From positions 1 through 47,968 of the forward strand of contig JAFGIU010000001.1 of the NCBI GenBank assembly GCA_016929445.1: 47,968 nt of DNA. Reading direction: 5' to 3'. Shown piece after piece: positions 15,766 to 26,662 of this stretch. The notes under the pieces are model-generated. The model was not told the DNA's origin, made no database searches, and worked only from the letters and a program-made list of their open reading frames with translations. This DNA is from Candidatus Omnitrophota bacterium (GTDB lineage: Bacteria; Omnitrophota; Gorgyraeia; JAFGIU01). The translations under genes and the position numbers were made by a program. How positions within the stretch are numbered: the first letter of the stretch is position 1; each line of letters opens with the position of its first letter.

Positions 15766-17420
15766 CTTTACACCCTGCACTACCCCTGCTTTTGGGAGCG
15801 GTCTTTCTCTGGGTCTTGCCGCCAAAGCTGCGCCCATGGCTCAGTGTGCTTGCCGGGGCACTGGCCCTCTGGATGATCACGGGCCTCGGCGCAGAGTCCT
15901 CGCTGTCCCTAAATCTGATGAGCTTTAATCTGCAGCTCCTGGCCGTGGACAAGCTCAGCCGCGTGTTCGGTTTTATCTTTGCGCTCATCACGGCCCTCGG
16001 ATCTGTCTACGCCCTGCACAACAAGGATGCCAAGGAACAGACAGCCGTCCTCCTGTATGCCGCAGGCACTCAGATTGTGTGCTTTGCCGGGGATCTGCTC
16101 ACCCTGTATGCGGGATGGGAGGTCATGGCCGTAACCGCAGCCACCCTGGTCTGGCTGCGCCGTAACCCGGAATCCCTGGCCGCCGGCCTGCGTTACCTCC
16201 TCATGCACCTCTTTGGCGGCACGGTGATGCTGGCCGGGATCCTTTTGCACTGGAATGCCACAGGCTCTCTCGCCTTTGTGGGGGCCCATTTTAGCGGCCT
16301 TTCAGGCGGAATGATCCTGTTTGGTTTCCTCCTGAACGCGGCTGTACCGCCTTTGGGGGCCTGGCTCCCGGACGCATACCCTCAAGCCACGGTCACAGGC
16401 ACGGTCTTCCTCAGCGCCTTTACCACCAAGGCCGGAGTCTACTGCCTGGCACGCGCCTTCCCGGGCACGGAACTTCTATTGTGGCTGGGGGTGATGATGG
16501 CTCTGTACGGCGTGGTGTTTGCGGTCCTGGAAAACGATATCCGCCGCCTCTTGGGCTATCACATCATTTCCCAGGTGGGATACATGGTCGCAGGAGTGGG
16601 CCTGGGCACAGAAATGGCCATCAACGGCGCCACGGCACACGCCTTTTGCCACATCCTCTACAAAGCCTTGCTCTTGATGGGTGCAGGCACAGTGCTCTAC
16701 TCCACCGGAAAATCCAAACTCACCGAACTCGGCGGCCTGTACAACCGCATGCGCCTGGCCTTTTGGCTCTATATGATCGGCGCCTTTTCGATCAGCGGCT
16801 TCCCTCTTTTCAACGGATTCATTTCCAAGAGCATGGTCGTGGCAGCGGCTCATCACGAACACCACTACTGGATGTTCTACGGCCTCCAGCTCGCTTCCGT
16901 AGGAACCTTCTTGAGTATCGGCCTCAAACTGCCCTGGTTTGCCTGGGCGGGCAAGTCGCTATCTCCGCTGGAAGTCAAACCTCTACCGCAAAATATGGTT
17001 TGGGGAATGGGGGCTGTTGCCGCGCTTTGCTTTGTTTCAGGCGTGATGCCGGCTCTCTTGTATCCGCACCTGCCTTATGCCGTGCATTACCAACCCTACA
17101 CAGCGCATCATCTCGCGGAGATGATGCAAATCTTGATCTTCACGGCCGCCGGATTCTTCTTGCTTCTCAAGAAACTCAAAATCCAAGACACCCTTACAGT
17201 TGATACTGATTGGTTCTACCGAAAACCAGGCCTGGCTGCCGCAAGCGCCTTGGTCGGAGGCGTTAACGCGGTCTTCTCCAAGAGTCTTCAGGCACTGCTC
17301 AACGCCGCCCACGCAATTGTGCTGCCTGTCTGGAATCCGGATGAAAACCGGATGTCCCTGCAAAACTCCGGCATGCTGCTGATCCTATTCCTGGTTGTCT
17401 TGGGAATTTTGTGTTTGTGA
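15762..17420 (+). CDS. Mrp antiporter D-like subunit, third copy
   Basis: This 552-residue membrane subunit, the last of the operon, has the Proton_antipo_M core. The helix 5 glutamate is Glu120 (LYAGWEVMAVTAATLVWL). The helix 7-8 region AAVPPLGAWLPDAYPQATVT is followed by a lysine in SAFTTKAGVYCLARAF and later by HIISQVGYMVAGVGLG. An extra C-terminal part (about 445-552) has two further helices. Start is a GTG overlapping the mini-subunit stop; the region before it is repeat sequence with no good ribosome-binding site, so translation may depend on coupling. It ends 32 bases from the convergent giant gene. Confidence 0.87.
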   Translation: MTLHPALPLLLGAVFLWVLPPKLRPWLSVLAGALALWMITGLGAESSLSLNLMSFNLQLLAVDKLSRVFGFIFALITALGSVYALHNKDAKEQTAVLLYAAGTQIVCFAGDLLTLYAGWEVMAVTAATLVWLRRNPESLAAGLRYLLMHLFGGTVMLAGILLHWNATGSLAFVGAHFSGLSGGMILFGFLLNAAVPPLGAWLPDAYPQATVTGTVFLSAFTTKAGVYCLARAFPGTELLLWLGVMMALYGVVFAVLENDIRRLLGYHIISQVGYMVAGVGLGTEMAINGATAHAFCHILYKALLLMGAGTVLYSTGKSKLTELGGLYNRMRLAFWLYMIGAFSISGFPLFNGFISKSMVVAAAHHEHHYWMFYGLQLASVGTFLSIGLKLPWFAWAGKSLSPLEVKPLPQNMVWGMGAVAALCFVSGVMPALLYPHLPYAVHYQPYTAHHLAEMMQILIFTAAGFFLLLKKLKIQDTLTVDTDWFYRKPGLAAASALVGGVNAVFSKSLQALLNAAHAIVLPVWNPDENRMSLQNSGMLLILFLVVLGILCL

Positions 17421-17452
17421 GGATTTCAGTGTTTTGTGGCGCAAAGTGGACG

Positions 17453-20400
17453 TTACAATCCCAGTTCAAGAATGCCGGCAGTATTTGCCTGCTCTAAGAG
17501 AGTGTCTGAAGCATTGTAATTTCTATACCCCTGCCCGCCGGAATCCTCACCAGCCCTCAGTTGCTTTACAAGCCTTTGAACAACCACTGTCATCCCGATC
17601 CGCTTCGGGCCTGCGGTCTTGATTTCCATTGCATTAAGACGTGTGATTGCCCCTGCCGCATTCGCTGAGTTTTCCAAAATATCCAGAATCGTGGCGACAT
17701 CTTGAGCATGCGCTCCCAGAATCGCGGCCTCGATCCCCTGGTTCATCAAGTCGAATCTCTCCCAGAGCATTACCACCAGGTCCTTTCTCATCCGCAGTTG
17801 GTGCGCATAGGCGATTATGGTTCCAAGAAGGTCTGTATTCACGACACCGTGTTTTCTCAAGAAGGCAACGACAGGATCTCTCTTCACTGCTTCTTGTCCA
17901 AAAAGCAAAATATTCGCCGCTGCCACAGCGAGATCTCCGCGCTCAAAATCCCTGTGTTCCAATTCCTCCCCCACCTCTTTCAGGAAATCAACAGCCGATA
18001 AAACTCTTATCTTGCCCACCTGATCAAAAAACGCTCCGGAATCGCTGTGCAAAAACCTTTCGTACTCATGGTCCAAGGCAGCCGCAATGTTTTCTCCGGT
18101 ATTGGGGTCCACGGAAGCTTCCGTCATTAAGAACTGCACCTCGTTAATCCATAACAAGGCCTCACGCACAATTCGGGCCTTGCCCGAATCGGAGTAGACA
18201 TAATTTGTCTGCATTTGATCGAATGCTCCCTCACTAAAGAGTGGTTGGCTTGCTCCACCCAAAGGAAACAGGCTGTTGACCAGCCTTAACGTCCGAAAAA
18301 AGCGTTCTCCGGGGATCTCATCCTGATCCCCTGGGGACATGGAGGCGCGCACATTTCCGGCAAGCCCTTCCAGATCTGCCAGATCTGCCACATCCTCAAA
18401 TCCCATATCCTGCATCAGCTGCTGCCGGTCCGCACGCTGAGTGAACCAGTCCTGCTGTTCCAGTTCAGCCAAGGCCACAGCCGCAAATCGGGCCCTGGAA
18501 ACATCGGGATGATCTTGATTCTGCCCGGCAATATCAATCCATTTCAAGATCAAGAGGATAATACTGTCCTGCTTCAGGACATCATGCACACCCAGTTCGC
18601 CCAGGATTTGCCTGACTCCAGGGTGGATCAACGGAGAACCTTCTTGAAAAGCACGATCAAATAATTGCGCTGCCAAGCTCGCCAATTCAACATTCTGTTG
18701 CCAATCCCAGTACACGCCGGCTAGAGCTTTCAGCTGCCTTGAACTGTAGTCAAAAGGATTATCCGGGGCATCCAGCCCTTGCCCGGATCTCTGGATTTTT
18801 TCGAAGGCTTCCGATACCTGGGCAGTGACGAACTCAAGGTCCTTCCACCTCTTGGTAAGGATGGCGTTAACGGCCCTGTCTTCCATAACTTTGAGCGCCA
18901 CACTTTGCGACAGAGTAGCTTCAAAGGTTTGCACAAAAGCGGTCGCATGCAGAGCTGCTTCTTGTGGATTCACTACAGCAACGGCATAGTCCTCCTGCAG
19001 GAGCATATACTGATGCTGCACAAGGTAATTGGCCCATTCAAGAATTTCAGTCTTAAGCAGCGCATACCGCACACCGTCCCCGCTGGTTGCCGCCTGCATG
19101 ACATCCCTGACAATATCCGAAGGCATAAGAATCCCCGGAATCCGGAGGTCTCGCAAACGCTCCGCATAGACTTCCCGGCGAACCTGCTCATAGGCTTCCC
19201 CAATTCTGGAGCCCGTTGTCTCAACCAGGGCTTTTATACGAACATATGTCTCCGCGTCTTCCTTCTCGCTGGGAATATCGTTGCGCCGGACATGATCTTC
19301 CAACCACTGCCTGCTTTCTCCATAAAGCTGAAAGAGCGTGGCCAAGTCCTTGGCGCGCACCAGCGCTTGCAGGCGCAGCTCAAAGGAATCCGACGGCAGG
19401 CCTCTCGTGGGATCGTGGGACAGGCGCGCAAAACTCGATGCCAGGGAATGGCTCCAATTCATGGGAGGAACCCGAGACATCCCTTCAAACACAGCGCCTG
19501 GAAGCAATTCAAGATTCTCGAAGATCTCTTCAAAGAGAGCCTCCAGCTGCACCTCTTCACTGAGATTTGAAGCCAGGTAAATATCGAGGCCGCCACCCTC
19601 TCGCGGAATACTACAGGCTGTGGCCAATTGGCCGGGATTGGGCCCCAGATTACTCTGAGGACTGATGAAGAGACGAACTTCCCGACGATCTAAAGAGCGC
19701 GCCAGAACCTCCAGAATTTGGGACTCCTTTTCTGTCACACTGCCGGATGCAGTCCACCCGGAAAGCTTGGCTCGAACGGCTTCTGCATGATCCCCGCCTG
19801 CTTCGTATTCCCTCTGGGCCCCCATCCTTGCCCGGACTCCCATTTCTTTATTGGCTGCTTCGCGCTGGGAGCCGGACGAAAAGGCGGCCATATAGCCTGA
19901 GGCGACTAACCCAGCCGCTTTTTGTTCCTCCGTGCGCCGGTAAGCTTTCCCGGAAACATAGCTGACCCCTTGAACATTGGGTACTGGAAGACGGTGATCT
20001 ATCCCCCGCACTCCGTCTGTCATCCCTTGCAGCACAGCCCATGAAGCCCTAGGTTTGCCGGAGCGAATTCCACGAAGCACTCTCACTGCGTTTATGGCCG
20101 AATACTGAAACAGCCATTTAAGTGAAACCCCTCCAAAACTTCGCACCACAGCAATGTGGTTTCGCGCGCTATTCCTTAGCACGAATGGACTGGAAGGGCC
20201 TCCCGTGCTTCCTCCTCCCCGGGTATGCTGAACTCGGCTGTCACTGACCAGCACTGTGCACAATCCTGCATCTTGCAACTTCCCTCCCAGAAAGCTTTCC
20301 TCAGCATAGGCAAAAAAATGGCCTGGCCAGCCTCCAATCCCGTGCCAGACTTTTTCCCTAATAAGAATCGCCGCTCCAGAAACAGTATCCACCGTCATTG

Positions 20401-21712
20401 CTGGTTGAGAAGGATCGATCGTGCGAATCCCCGGCCGTTTTAACCATGTGCTCCCTAGAAATCTGGATCCCGCATTAAGAATCTCGTCCGGCTTCTCCAA
20501 GGAGACAATGACACTGCCAAGCACCCCGATGTCATCTGCGGGCACGTCCTCCGCTCCCTCCTGAAGCACACGCACTAAGGCGGCAAGAGCGCCTGGTTGA
20601 ACCGCCGCGTCGTTATTCAGACACCATATTGCCTCCGCGACCAATACATCGCACCCGAATTCAGCAGCAACATTGTGGCCTTCATCAAAACCCAAATTCG
20701 TATCAGACCGCAGCAGGTGGGTCGCGCACAGATTCGGGAACTTCTCCAGGAGGCTTGCTTTGTGTGTTTCATAAAATTTATCCTCAGTGGACCCGTTGTC
20801 CAGTATCACGAGTTCCACATAGGGATACTCAAGTTGCTCCAGACTCCGGAGCAACTTTTCTGTCTCCTTCCCGCCATTCCAATTGAGTGTGGTGATCACA
20901 ATCTTCGGAGGGGCGTTCAAAGAAAACAGTTCTGCGGAAAAGGATCGCAAGTCAAATGAATTCTCCACGACAATCCGGCCGGAAAGGACATCGTAGCGAA
21001 CGGGTATTCCCTTGACTAAGATGGCTTGCCCCTTGATCCACTTACTCCAGACTGCGGGCCAATTCCCGGACAAACTCTTGCCAAAGGCCGGAACCTCATC
21101 TGGACGCAGAATTCCCATTTCAAGAAGTTGATCGGACAGCATTGTCTTTGCTTTGGCGGAGCGGATACCGTCTCCCAAAGCCATTTGCCTAAGAAGAGAA
21201 AGGCGAAGATCTTTGACATACCGCCGGTGACCCGCATAGTCGTGAGGAGCAAGATGTTGCAAGCGTATATCAAAAGCCTTCCGGACATCCGCATTTAGAT
21301 AGTGATGCGCAGCACAAATCGCGCGGGGAATTGCGGCAGAGTTAATTTCAGGAAGCAGGCACTGAAGGTCCCACTCCAGGAGATCTTTGAGGACATCTTC
21401 CAGGGGAATTAACTCACCAGAACCATGACGATCAAAAGCAGTCAAAAGCGCCTTACGAAACGCTTCCGCCATGACAGGCGCATTGTCGATTCTCCGAGAC
21501 CACTGAATCGGCTCCGCAGTTGAGGCAGCGGCCTCCATTACCTGTATCATTCTCTGCATTGCGGGACCGGCATCCTGTCCCATAACGGGGATATTCACAG
21601 AAGGAGGAATGCAGGCAGACTCCCGCATCTGCGCCCAGCCGGGAGTGATGCTGGTCACCAAGAAGACTTGCGTAAATAGGAGTGCGACGAGGCGTGTGGC
21701 TGAATTGCTCAT
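17453..21712 (-). CDS. Giant secreted protein with internal family 2 glycosyltransferase-like domain
   Basis: This 1419-residue protein starts with a clear signal peptide (MSNSATRLVALLFTQVFLVT, ending near PGWAQ). Residues about 30-265 are a helical region of no known family. About 269-530 is a GT-A, GT2-like domain: PKIVITTLNWNG, VELVILDNGSTED, the WCLNNDAAV motif as the DxD equivalent (about residues 366-368), then VSGAAILIREKVW and FFAYAEESF. The best resemblance is to rhamnosyltransferases of the WbbL kind. The remaining 850 or so residues are mostly helical and unrecognised. GT2 enzymes normally work in the cytoplasm on nucleotide sugars, so a signal peptide in front is odd. The ATG at 21712 is preferred over an in-frame GTG at 21727, which lies inside a palindromic element. 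Confidence 0.8.
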   Translation of the reverse strand: MSNSATRLVALLFTQVFLVTSITPGWAQMRESACIPPSVNIPVMGQDAGPAMQRMIQVMEAAASTAEPIQWSRRIDNAPVMAEAFRKALLTAFDRHGSGELIPLEDVLKDLLEWDLQCLLPEINSAAIPRAICAAHHYLNADVRKAFDIRLQHLAPHDYAGHRRYVKDLRLSLLRQMALGDGIRSAKAKTMLSDQLLEMGILRPDEVPAFGKSLSGNWPAVWSKWIKGQAILVKGIPVRYDVLSGRIVVENSFDLRSFSAELFSLNAPPKIVITTLNWNGGKETEKLLRSLEQLEYPYVELVILDNGSTEDKFYETHKASLLEKFPNLCATHLLRSDTNLGFDEGHNVAAEFGCDVLVAEAIWCLNNDAAVQPGALAALVRVLQEGAEDVPADDIGVLGSVIVSLEKPDEILNAGSRFLGSTWLKRPGIRTIDPSQPAMTVDTVSGAAILIREKVWHGIGGWPGHFFAYAEESFLGGKLQDAGLCTVLVSDSRVQHTRGGGSTGGPSSPFVLRNSARNHIAVVRSFGGVSLKWLFQYSAINAVRVLRGIRSGKPRASWAVLQGMTDGVRGIDHRLPVPNVQGVSYVSGKAYRRTEEQKAAGLVASGYMAAFSSGSQREAANKEMGVRARMGAQREYEAGGDHAEAVRAKLSGWTASGSVTEKESQILEVLARSLDRREVRLFISPQSNLGPNPGQLATACSIPREGGGLDIYLASNLSEEVQLEALFEEIFENLELLPGAVFEGMSRVPPMNWSHSLASSFARLSHDPTRGLPSDSFELRLQALVRAKDLATLFQLYGESRQWLEDHVRRNDIPSEKEDAETYVRIKALVETTGSRIGEAYEQVRREVYAERLRDLRIPGILMPSDIVRDVMQAATSGDGVRYALLKTEILEWANYLVQHQYMLLQEDYAVAVVNPQEAALHATAFVQTFEATLSQSVALKVMEDRAVNAILTKRWKDLEFVTAQVSEAFEKIQRSGQGLDAPDNPFDYSSRQLKALAGVYWDWQQNVELASLAAQLFDRAFQEGSPLIHPGVRQILGELGVHDVLKQDSIILLILKWIDIAGQNQDHPDVSRARFAAVALAELEQQDWFTQRADRQQLMQDMGFEDVADLADLEGLAGNVRASMSPGDQDEIPGERFFRTLRLVNSLFPLGGASQPLFSEGAFDQMQTNYVYSDSGKARIVREALLWINEVQFLMTEASVDPNTGENIAAALDHEYERFLHSDSGAFFDQVGKIRVLSAVDFLKEVGEELEHRDFERGDLAVAAANILLFGQEAVKRDPVVAFLRKHGVVNTDLLGTIIAYAHQLRMRKDLVVMLWERFDLMNQGIEAAILGAHAQDVATILDILENSANAAGAITRLNAMEIKTAGPKRIGMTVVVQRLVKQLRAGEDSGGQGYRNYNASDTLLEQANTAGILELGL

Positions 21713-21722
21713 GACATTAGGG

Positions 21723-21747
21723 GACACATCTCCGTTGGAGATATGTC
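21723..21747. repeat. ATCTCC palindrome upstream of the giant secreted protein
   Basis: GACACATCTCC (21723-21733), loop GTT and GGAGATATGTC (21737-21747) form 11-base arms with one mismatch. It belongs to the same family as the copies in mnhD and sits in the 5' leader of the giant gene, where a hairpin could mask or replace the ribosome-binding site. Confidence 0.75.
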
Positions 21748-21789
21748 TCCTGAAGCTCGGAGATAGCTGCCCCTATAGATTTAGGGAAA

Positions 21790-21818
21790 AGTGTAGCATG
21801 GGCACCGCACTAAAACAA
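21790..21818 (-). promoter_or_regulatory. Predicted promoter of the giant secreted protein gene
   Basis: On the minus strand TTGTTT (21818-21813) is followed after 17 bases by TACACT (21795-21790). Each hexamer matches the sigma-70 consensus at four positions. It lies directly downstream of the ATP synthase terminator and about 80 bases before the start codon. Confidence 0.45.
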
Positions 21819-21820
21819 GG

Positions 21821-21847
21821 TATAATAAAAGTCTTTTTCCAAAAGAC
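21821..21847 (-). terminator. Rho-independent-type terminator after the atp operon
   Basis: On the minus strand GTCTTTT and AAAAGAC form a perfect seven-base stem with a three-base GGA loop (21847-21831), followed by TTTTATTATA. It lies 40 bases past the atpC stop. The stem is AT-rich, so efficiency may be modest. Confidence 0.55.
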
Positions 21848-21886
21848 AACAAACCCTTATCACTATTACTAACAACGGGTTACATA

Positions 21887-22180
21887 TTAAGCGTAAGGGC
21901 CCGCGACTGCGGCGGACTCCCCTTCCACGCTCTCCAGGAGCAGTGTCAGGGTATTCCGGGCCATCTCCAGCACGCCGGGGCCTACCTGGAGGGACTGCCA
22001 ACTGCCTCCGGCAGGCTGGTACCGGAGAGATCCGCCGGCAAGGGCGGAGACCAGGGGAGCATGATCCGCCCAGACCCCGATCGCGCCTTGGGTCGAAGGC
22101 GCAATCACGGAGGTGACTTGGCCTTCATACGCCATGCGGTCAGGGGTGAGGATGTTGAGGGTAAAGGGTTTCGTTGACAT
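21887..22180 (-). CDS. atpC: ATP synthase epsilon subunit, short form
   Basis: This 97-residue central-stalk subunit of F1 contains the N-terminal beta-sandwich domain: FTLNILTPDRMAYEGQVTSV, then APSTQGAIGVWADHAPLVSAL. The C-terminal helical hairpin that inhibits ATP hydrolysis in E. coli and Bacillus is absent; the protein stops about 15 residues after the sandwich. The ATG at 22180 is chosen because it starts directly before the first strand; the longer upstream frame has no homology. It is the last gene of the operon. Confidence 0.85.
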   Translation of the reverse strand: MSTKPFTLNILTPDRMAYEGQVTSVIAPSTQGAIGVWADHAPLVSALAGGSLRYQPAGGSWQSLQVGPGVLEMARNTLTLLLESVEGESAAVAGPYA

Positions 22181-22267
22181 ATCACTGGGTCCCGTCATCC
22201 CGAGGAGCAAAGCGACGTGGGGATCTTTGTTCCGCAAAGACCGCCACGCTGCGCTCGCGGTGACAAT

Positions 22268-23686
<1,419 letters not shown>

Positions 23687-24589
23687 TTAACTCAGCGACT
23701 CCGCGCCGGAAATGACTTCGATTAATTCCCTTGTAATATTGGCCTGGCGCGCCTTATTGCGCTGCAGCACCAAGGCATCCAAAACCTCCGTGGCATTGTC
23801 CGTGGCTTGGCGCATGGCTGAAACACGAGCCGCTTGTTCGGAGGCAAAAGACTCCAGTAAGACCAAACGCAGCAAAGCCCTTAAGTATTGCGGCAGCAAG
23901 CTCTTCACCACGCTCTCCCGATCAGGCTCCACCAGATAGTGTAATTGCGCCCCGTCAGATTGCTTGGCCGCATCGCCACTCGCGCCGACGGTCTCAGCAA
24001 CCAGGCGCTCCGGATCGATGGGCAAGAGCTGCTTAACAGCCGGCGCATAGCGCGAGGCGCTCTTGAAGTGCGTGTGCGCCGCAAACACTTCCTGGACTTC
24101 TCCCTTGGAAAAGAGCTCCACAGCCAGGTCTGCCAACCCGGAAAGAACCTCTTCATTTATCTGGCCGCGAAGGTCCGTCCATTGAGCCCTGATTTCACCC
24201 AAGGGACGGCGCCGGCAAATGCTCACACCCTTCTTACCCACCAGCGCGAAGACACTTATAACACCTGGATCTTCATGGATGAGCTCCTGGACATGTTTGA
24301 TCAAATTCAGGTTATAAGCCCCACAAAGCCCGGTGTCTGAAGTGAAGACCAAATACAGACGTCTCCGGATTTCCTCGGACTTCAGCAGAAACGGATGTTC
24401 ACCAGGTTCTGCGCCTGAAAGCAACCGCGCCACAATGCCCTCAAGGCTGCTCTGGTAGACCTGATATGTAGACAGCGCCTTCTCAAAGATTTTGAGTTTG
24501 GCGCCCGCCACCATGCGCATGGCCCGTGTAATCTGCTTGGTGTTTTCAACGCTGCGAATGCGGCGGCGGATCTGCCTGAGAGTGGCCAT
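23687..24589 (-). CDS. atpG: ATP synthase F1 gamma subunit
   Basis: This 300-residue rotor shaft has the conserved N-terminal coil (ATLRQIRRRIRSVENTKQIT, then AMRMVAGAKL) and C-terminal coil ASEQAARVSAMRQATDNA, ending RQANITRELIEVISGAESL. A GLCGAYN motif is seen in the middle. Its ATG overlaps the atpA stop by one base (TAATG), indicating coupling. Length is normal. Confidence 0.96.
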   Translation of the reverse strand: MATLRQIRRRIRSVENTKQITRAMRMVAGAKLKIFEKALSTYQVYQSSLEGIVARLLSGAEPGEHPFLLKSEEIRRRLYLVFTSDTGLCGAYNLNLIKHVQELIHEDPGVISVFALVGKKGVSICRRRPLGEIRAQWTDLRGQINEEVLSGLADLAVELFSKGEVQEVFAAHTHFKSASRYAPAVKQLLPIDPERLVAETVGASGDAAKQSDGAQLHYLVEPDRESVVKSLLPQYLRALLRLVLLESFASEQAARVSAMRQATDNATEVLDALVLQRNKARQANITRELIEVISGAESLS

Positions 24590-26100
24590 TATGTCTCCAC
24601 AAACTTGGCCTTGAACTCGGCGATCGCTTTGTCCAGCTTCTGCGCAATCGCATCGGATACCACCTCGTCCTTGGCAATGGTGTGAGGGATGTCCGCGTAG
24701 CGCTCATGAATAGACTTGCGCAGACCCTTATCAAATTCGGCTATCCGGGAAACATCCAAGTCATCCAGATAGCCTTTCACCCCGGCATAAATGGAAACAA
24801 CCTGCTCCTCCAAACTCAGCGGCTCGTACTGCGCTTGCTTGAGAAGCTCTACCATGCGTTCACCGCGCGTCAGCTGCGATTGGGTGGACTTGTCCAGCTC
24901 CGTGCCGAACTGCGCAAAACTGGCGAGCTCCCGATACTGAGCCAAGTCCAAACGCAAACGGCCCGCAACCGTCTTCATGGCCTTGGTTTGGGCGTTCCCG
25001 CCCACCCGCGAAACCGAAAGCCCCACATTAATGGCCGGACGCACGCCGTTATAAAAAAGATCGCTCTCCAAATAAATTTGTCCGTCCGTAATGGAAATAA
25101 CATTGGTGGGAATATAGGCGGAAACGTCTCCGGCTTGAGTCTCAATAACCGGCAGCGCAGTCAAGGAACCGCCGCCCAGGTCATCCCGTAGCTTAGCCGC
25201 GCGCTCCAAAAGCCTGGAATGTAAATAGAAAACATCGCCGGGATAGGCTTCGCGTCCGGGCGGACGCCGCAAAAGCAAGGAAAGCTGGCGGTACGATTGG
25301 GCGTGCTTGGATAAGTCATCGTAGATGACCAAGGCATGCCCACCGTTATACATGGTCTCTTCGCCGATTGCGCAACCAGCGTAAGGAGCAATGTACAAGA
25401 GCGGGGCGGGATCGTCGGCCGAGGCAACCACAATGGTGGTGTATTCCATGGCCCCGTGTTTTTCCAAAGTGTCGGCCACACTGACCACGGAAGAAAGTTT
25501 TTGGCCGATCGCAACATAGATGCAGTGAACATTCCCGCTTTTCTGATTGATGATCGTGTCAACGCCGATCGCGGTCTTTCCGGTTTGGCGGTCGCCGATA
25601 ATCAACTCCCGCTGTCCGCGGCCGATCGGAATCATCGAATCAATGGCCTTGAGTCCGGTCATCAGGGGTTTCTTCACAGACTGCCGCGCAATCACTCCGG
25701 GCGCGCGCCCTTCCAAAGGCCGGGTACTCTTTGCCGGCACAGGTCCCTTGCCGTCTATCGGCCGCCCCAAAGGATCCACGACCCGGCCCTTCAGAGCTTC
25801 ACCCACAGGAATCTCCACAAGTTTGCCTGTGCGCTTAACGGTTTGGCCCTCCTCAATCTCCGTGTCGTCTCCCAGAATTACCACACCCACATTGCTCTCT
25901 TCCAGGTTTTGGGCCATACCCAAAGTGCCGTCCTCAAATTCCAGGAGCTCGCTGACCTGACAATCATCCAACCCGTAAACGCGAGAAATCCCGTCGCCGA
26001 CCTCCAGGACCGTGCCTACAGAATCCACCCGCATCTTTTCCTGAAATCCCTCGAGCTCCTTTTGGAGTATGGAGGTGACTTCCTCGGGCTTTAGTGCCAT
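24589..26100 (-). CDS. atpA: ATP synthase F1 alpha subunit
   Basis: This 503-residue nucleotide-binding, non-catalytic subunit of the F1 hexamer is full length. Walker A is GDRQTGKT at 169-176; the alpha signature reads [14 protein letters not shown]. The N-terminal segment that contacts the delta subunit is present (residues 1-25). It lies ten bases after atpH and overlaps atpG by one base. Confidence 0.97.
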   Translation of the reverse strand: MALKPEEVTSILQKELEGFQEKMRVDSVGTVLEVGDGISRVYGLDDCQVSELLEFEDGTLGMAQNLEESNVGVVILGDDTEIEEGQTVKRTGKLVEIPVGEALKGRVVDPLGRPIDGKGPVPAKSTRPLEGRAPGVIARQSVKKPLMTGLKAIDSMIPIGRGQRELIIGDRQTGKTAIGVDTIINQKSGNVHCIYVAIGQKLSSVVSVADTLEKHGAMEYTTIVVASADDPAPLLYIAPYAGCAIGEETMYNGGHALVIYDDLSKHAQSYRQLSLLLRRPPGREAYPGDVFYLHSRLLERAAKLRDDLGGGSLTALPVIETQAGDVSAYIPTNVISITDGQIYLESDLFYNGVRPAINVGLSVSRVGGNAQTKAMKTVAGRLRLDLAQYRELASFAQFGTELDKSTQSQLTRGERMVELLKQAQYEPLSLEEQVVSIYAGVKGYLDDLDVSRIAEFDKGLRKSIHERYADIPHTIAKDEVVSDAIAQKLDKAIAEFKAKFVET

Positions 26101-26110
26101 TTCAAGCCTC

Positions 26111-26662
26111 CTAAATATCGACTTTTACTACAGACAGCCTGCGGCGCAGGCTATCCAGCCCAGTACGCACCGTGCTGTCCACCACCTGATTCCCAATGCG
26201 CGCTTCAATGCCGCCGAGCAACCGGGGATCCACGGCAAATTCCACCTCCAGATCCCAGCCCGAGAGCTTCTTCAGTTTATCAATCACTCGTGCGCGCATA
26301 TCCGGCTCCAGCTCCACTGCCGTGCACACATGAGCCTGCTTCAAACCTTGCGATGCCTTAAGGAGTTCGGTGAACGCGCTCACGATTTCGGGAAGCAATC
26401 CGATACGCTTCTTCTGAATCAATAGACCCAGAAAATCCGCCGTCAATTCGCTCATTGATCCGGTCGTGATTTTTTCCAGAAAGGAATCCTTGTCATTCTT
26501 GGCAAGTCTCGGGCTTGCGAAGACCTCTAAAATGTCCGGTGAGAGCGCGACAAGGGTCTGCAGAGCAGCCAGATCCCCGGACACCTTCTTTTCCTCTCCC
26601 GATTTCCGGGCCTGATTCAGAAGAGCCAGCGCATAGCGCTTCACAAGCCGGAAATTGTCCAT
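26111..26662 (-). CDS. atpH: ATP synthase delta subunit (OSCP)
   Basis: This 183-residue peripheral-stalk subunit connects F1 alpha to subunit b. The family pattern is an N-terminal six-helix domain starting [16 protein letters not shown] and a C-terminal strand region with [18 protein letters not shown] before [17 protein letters not shown]. The ATG at 26662 overlaps the atpF stop by one base (TGATG); a GTG one codon earlier is also possible. Confidence 0.93.
   Translation of the reverse strand: MDNFRLVKRYALALLNQARKSGEEKKVSGDLAALQTLVALSPDILEVFASPRLAKNDKDSFLEKITTGSMSELTADFLGLLIQKKRIGLLPEIVSAFTELLKASQGLKQAHVCTAVELEPDMRARVIDKLKKLSGWDLEVEFAVDPRLLGGIEARIGNQVVDSTVRTGLDSLRRRLSVVKVDI

Noticed and set aside
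18779-19570. 263-codon plus-strand frame inside the giant secreted gene
   Set aside because: No recognisable motif and poor start context; the minus-strand frame is continuous over 4.2 kb.
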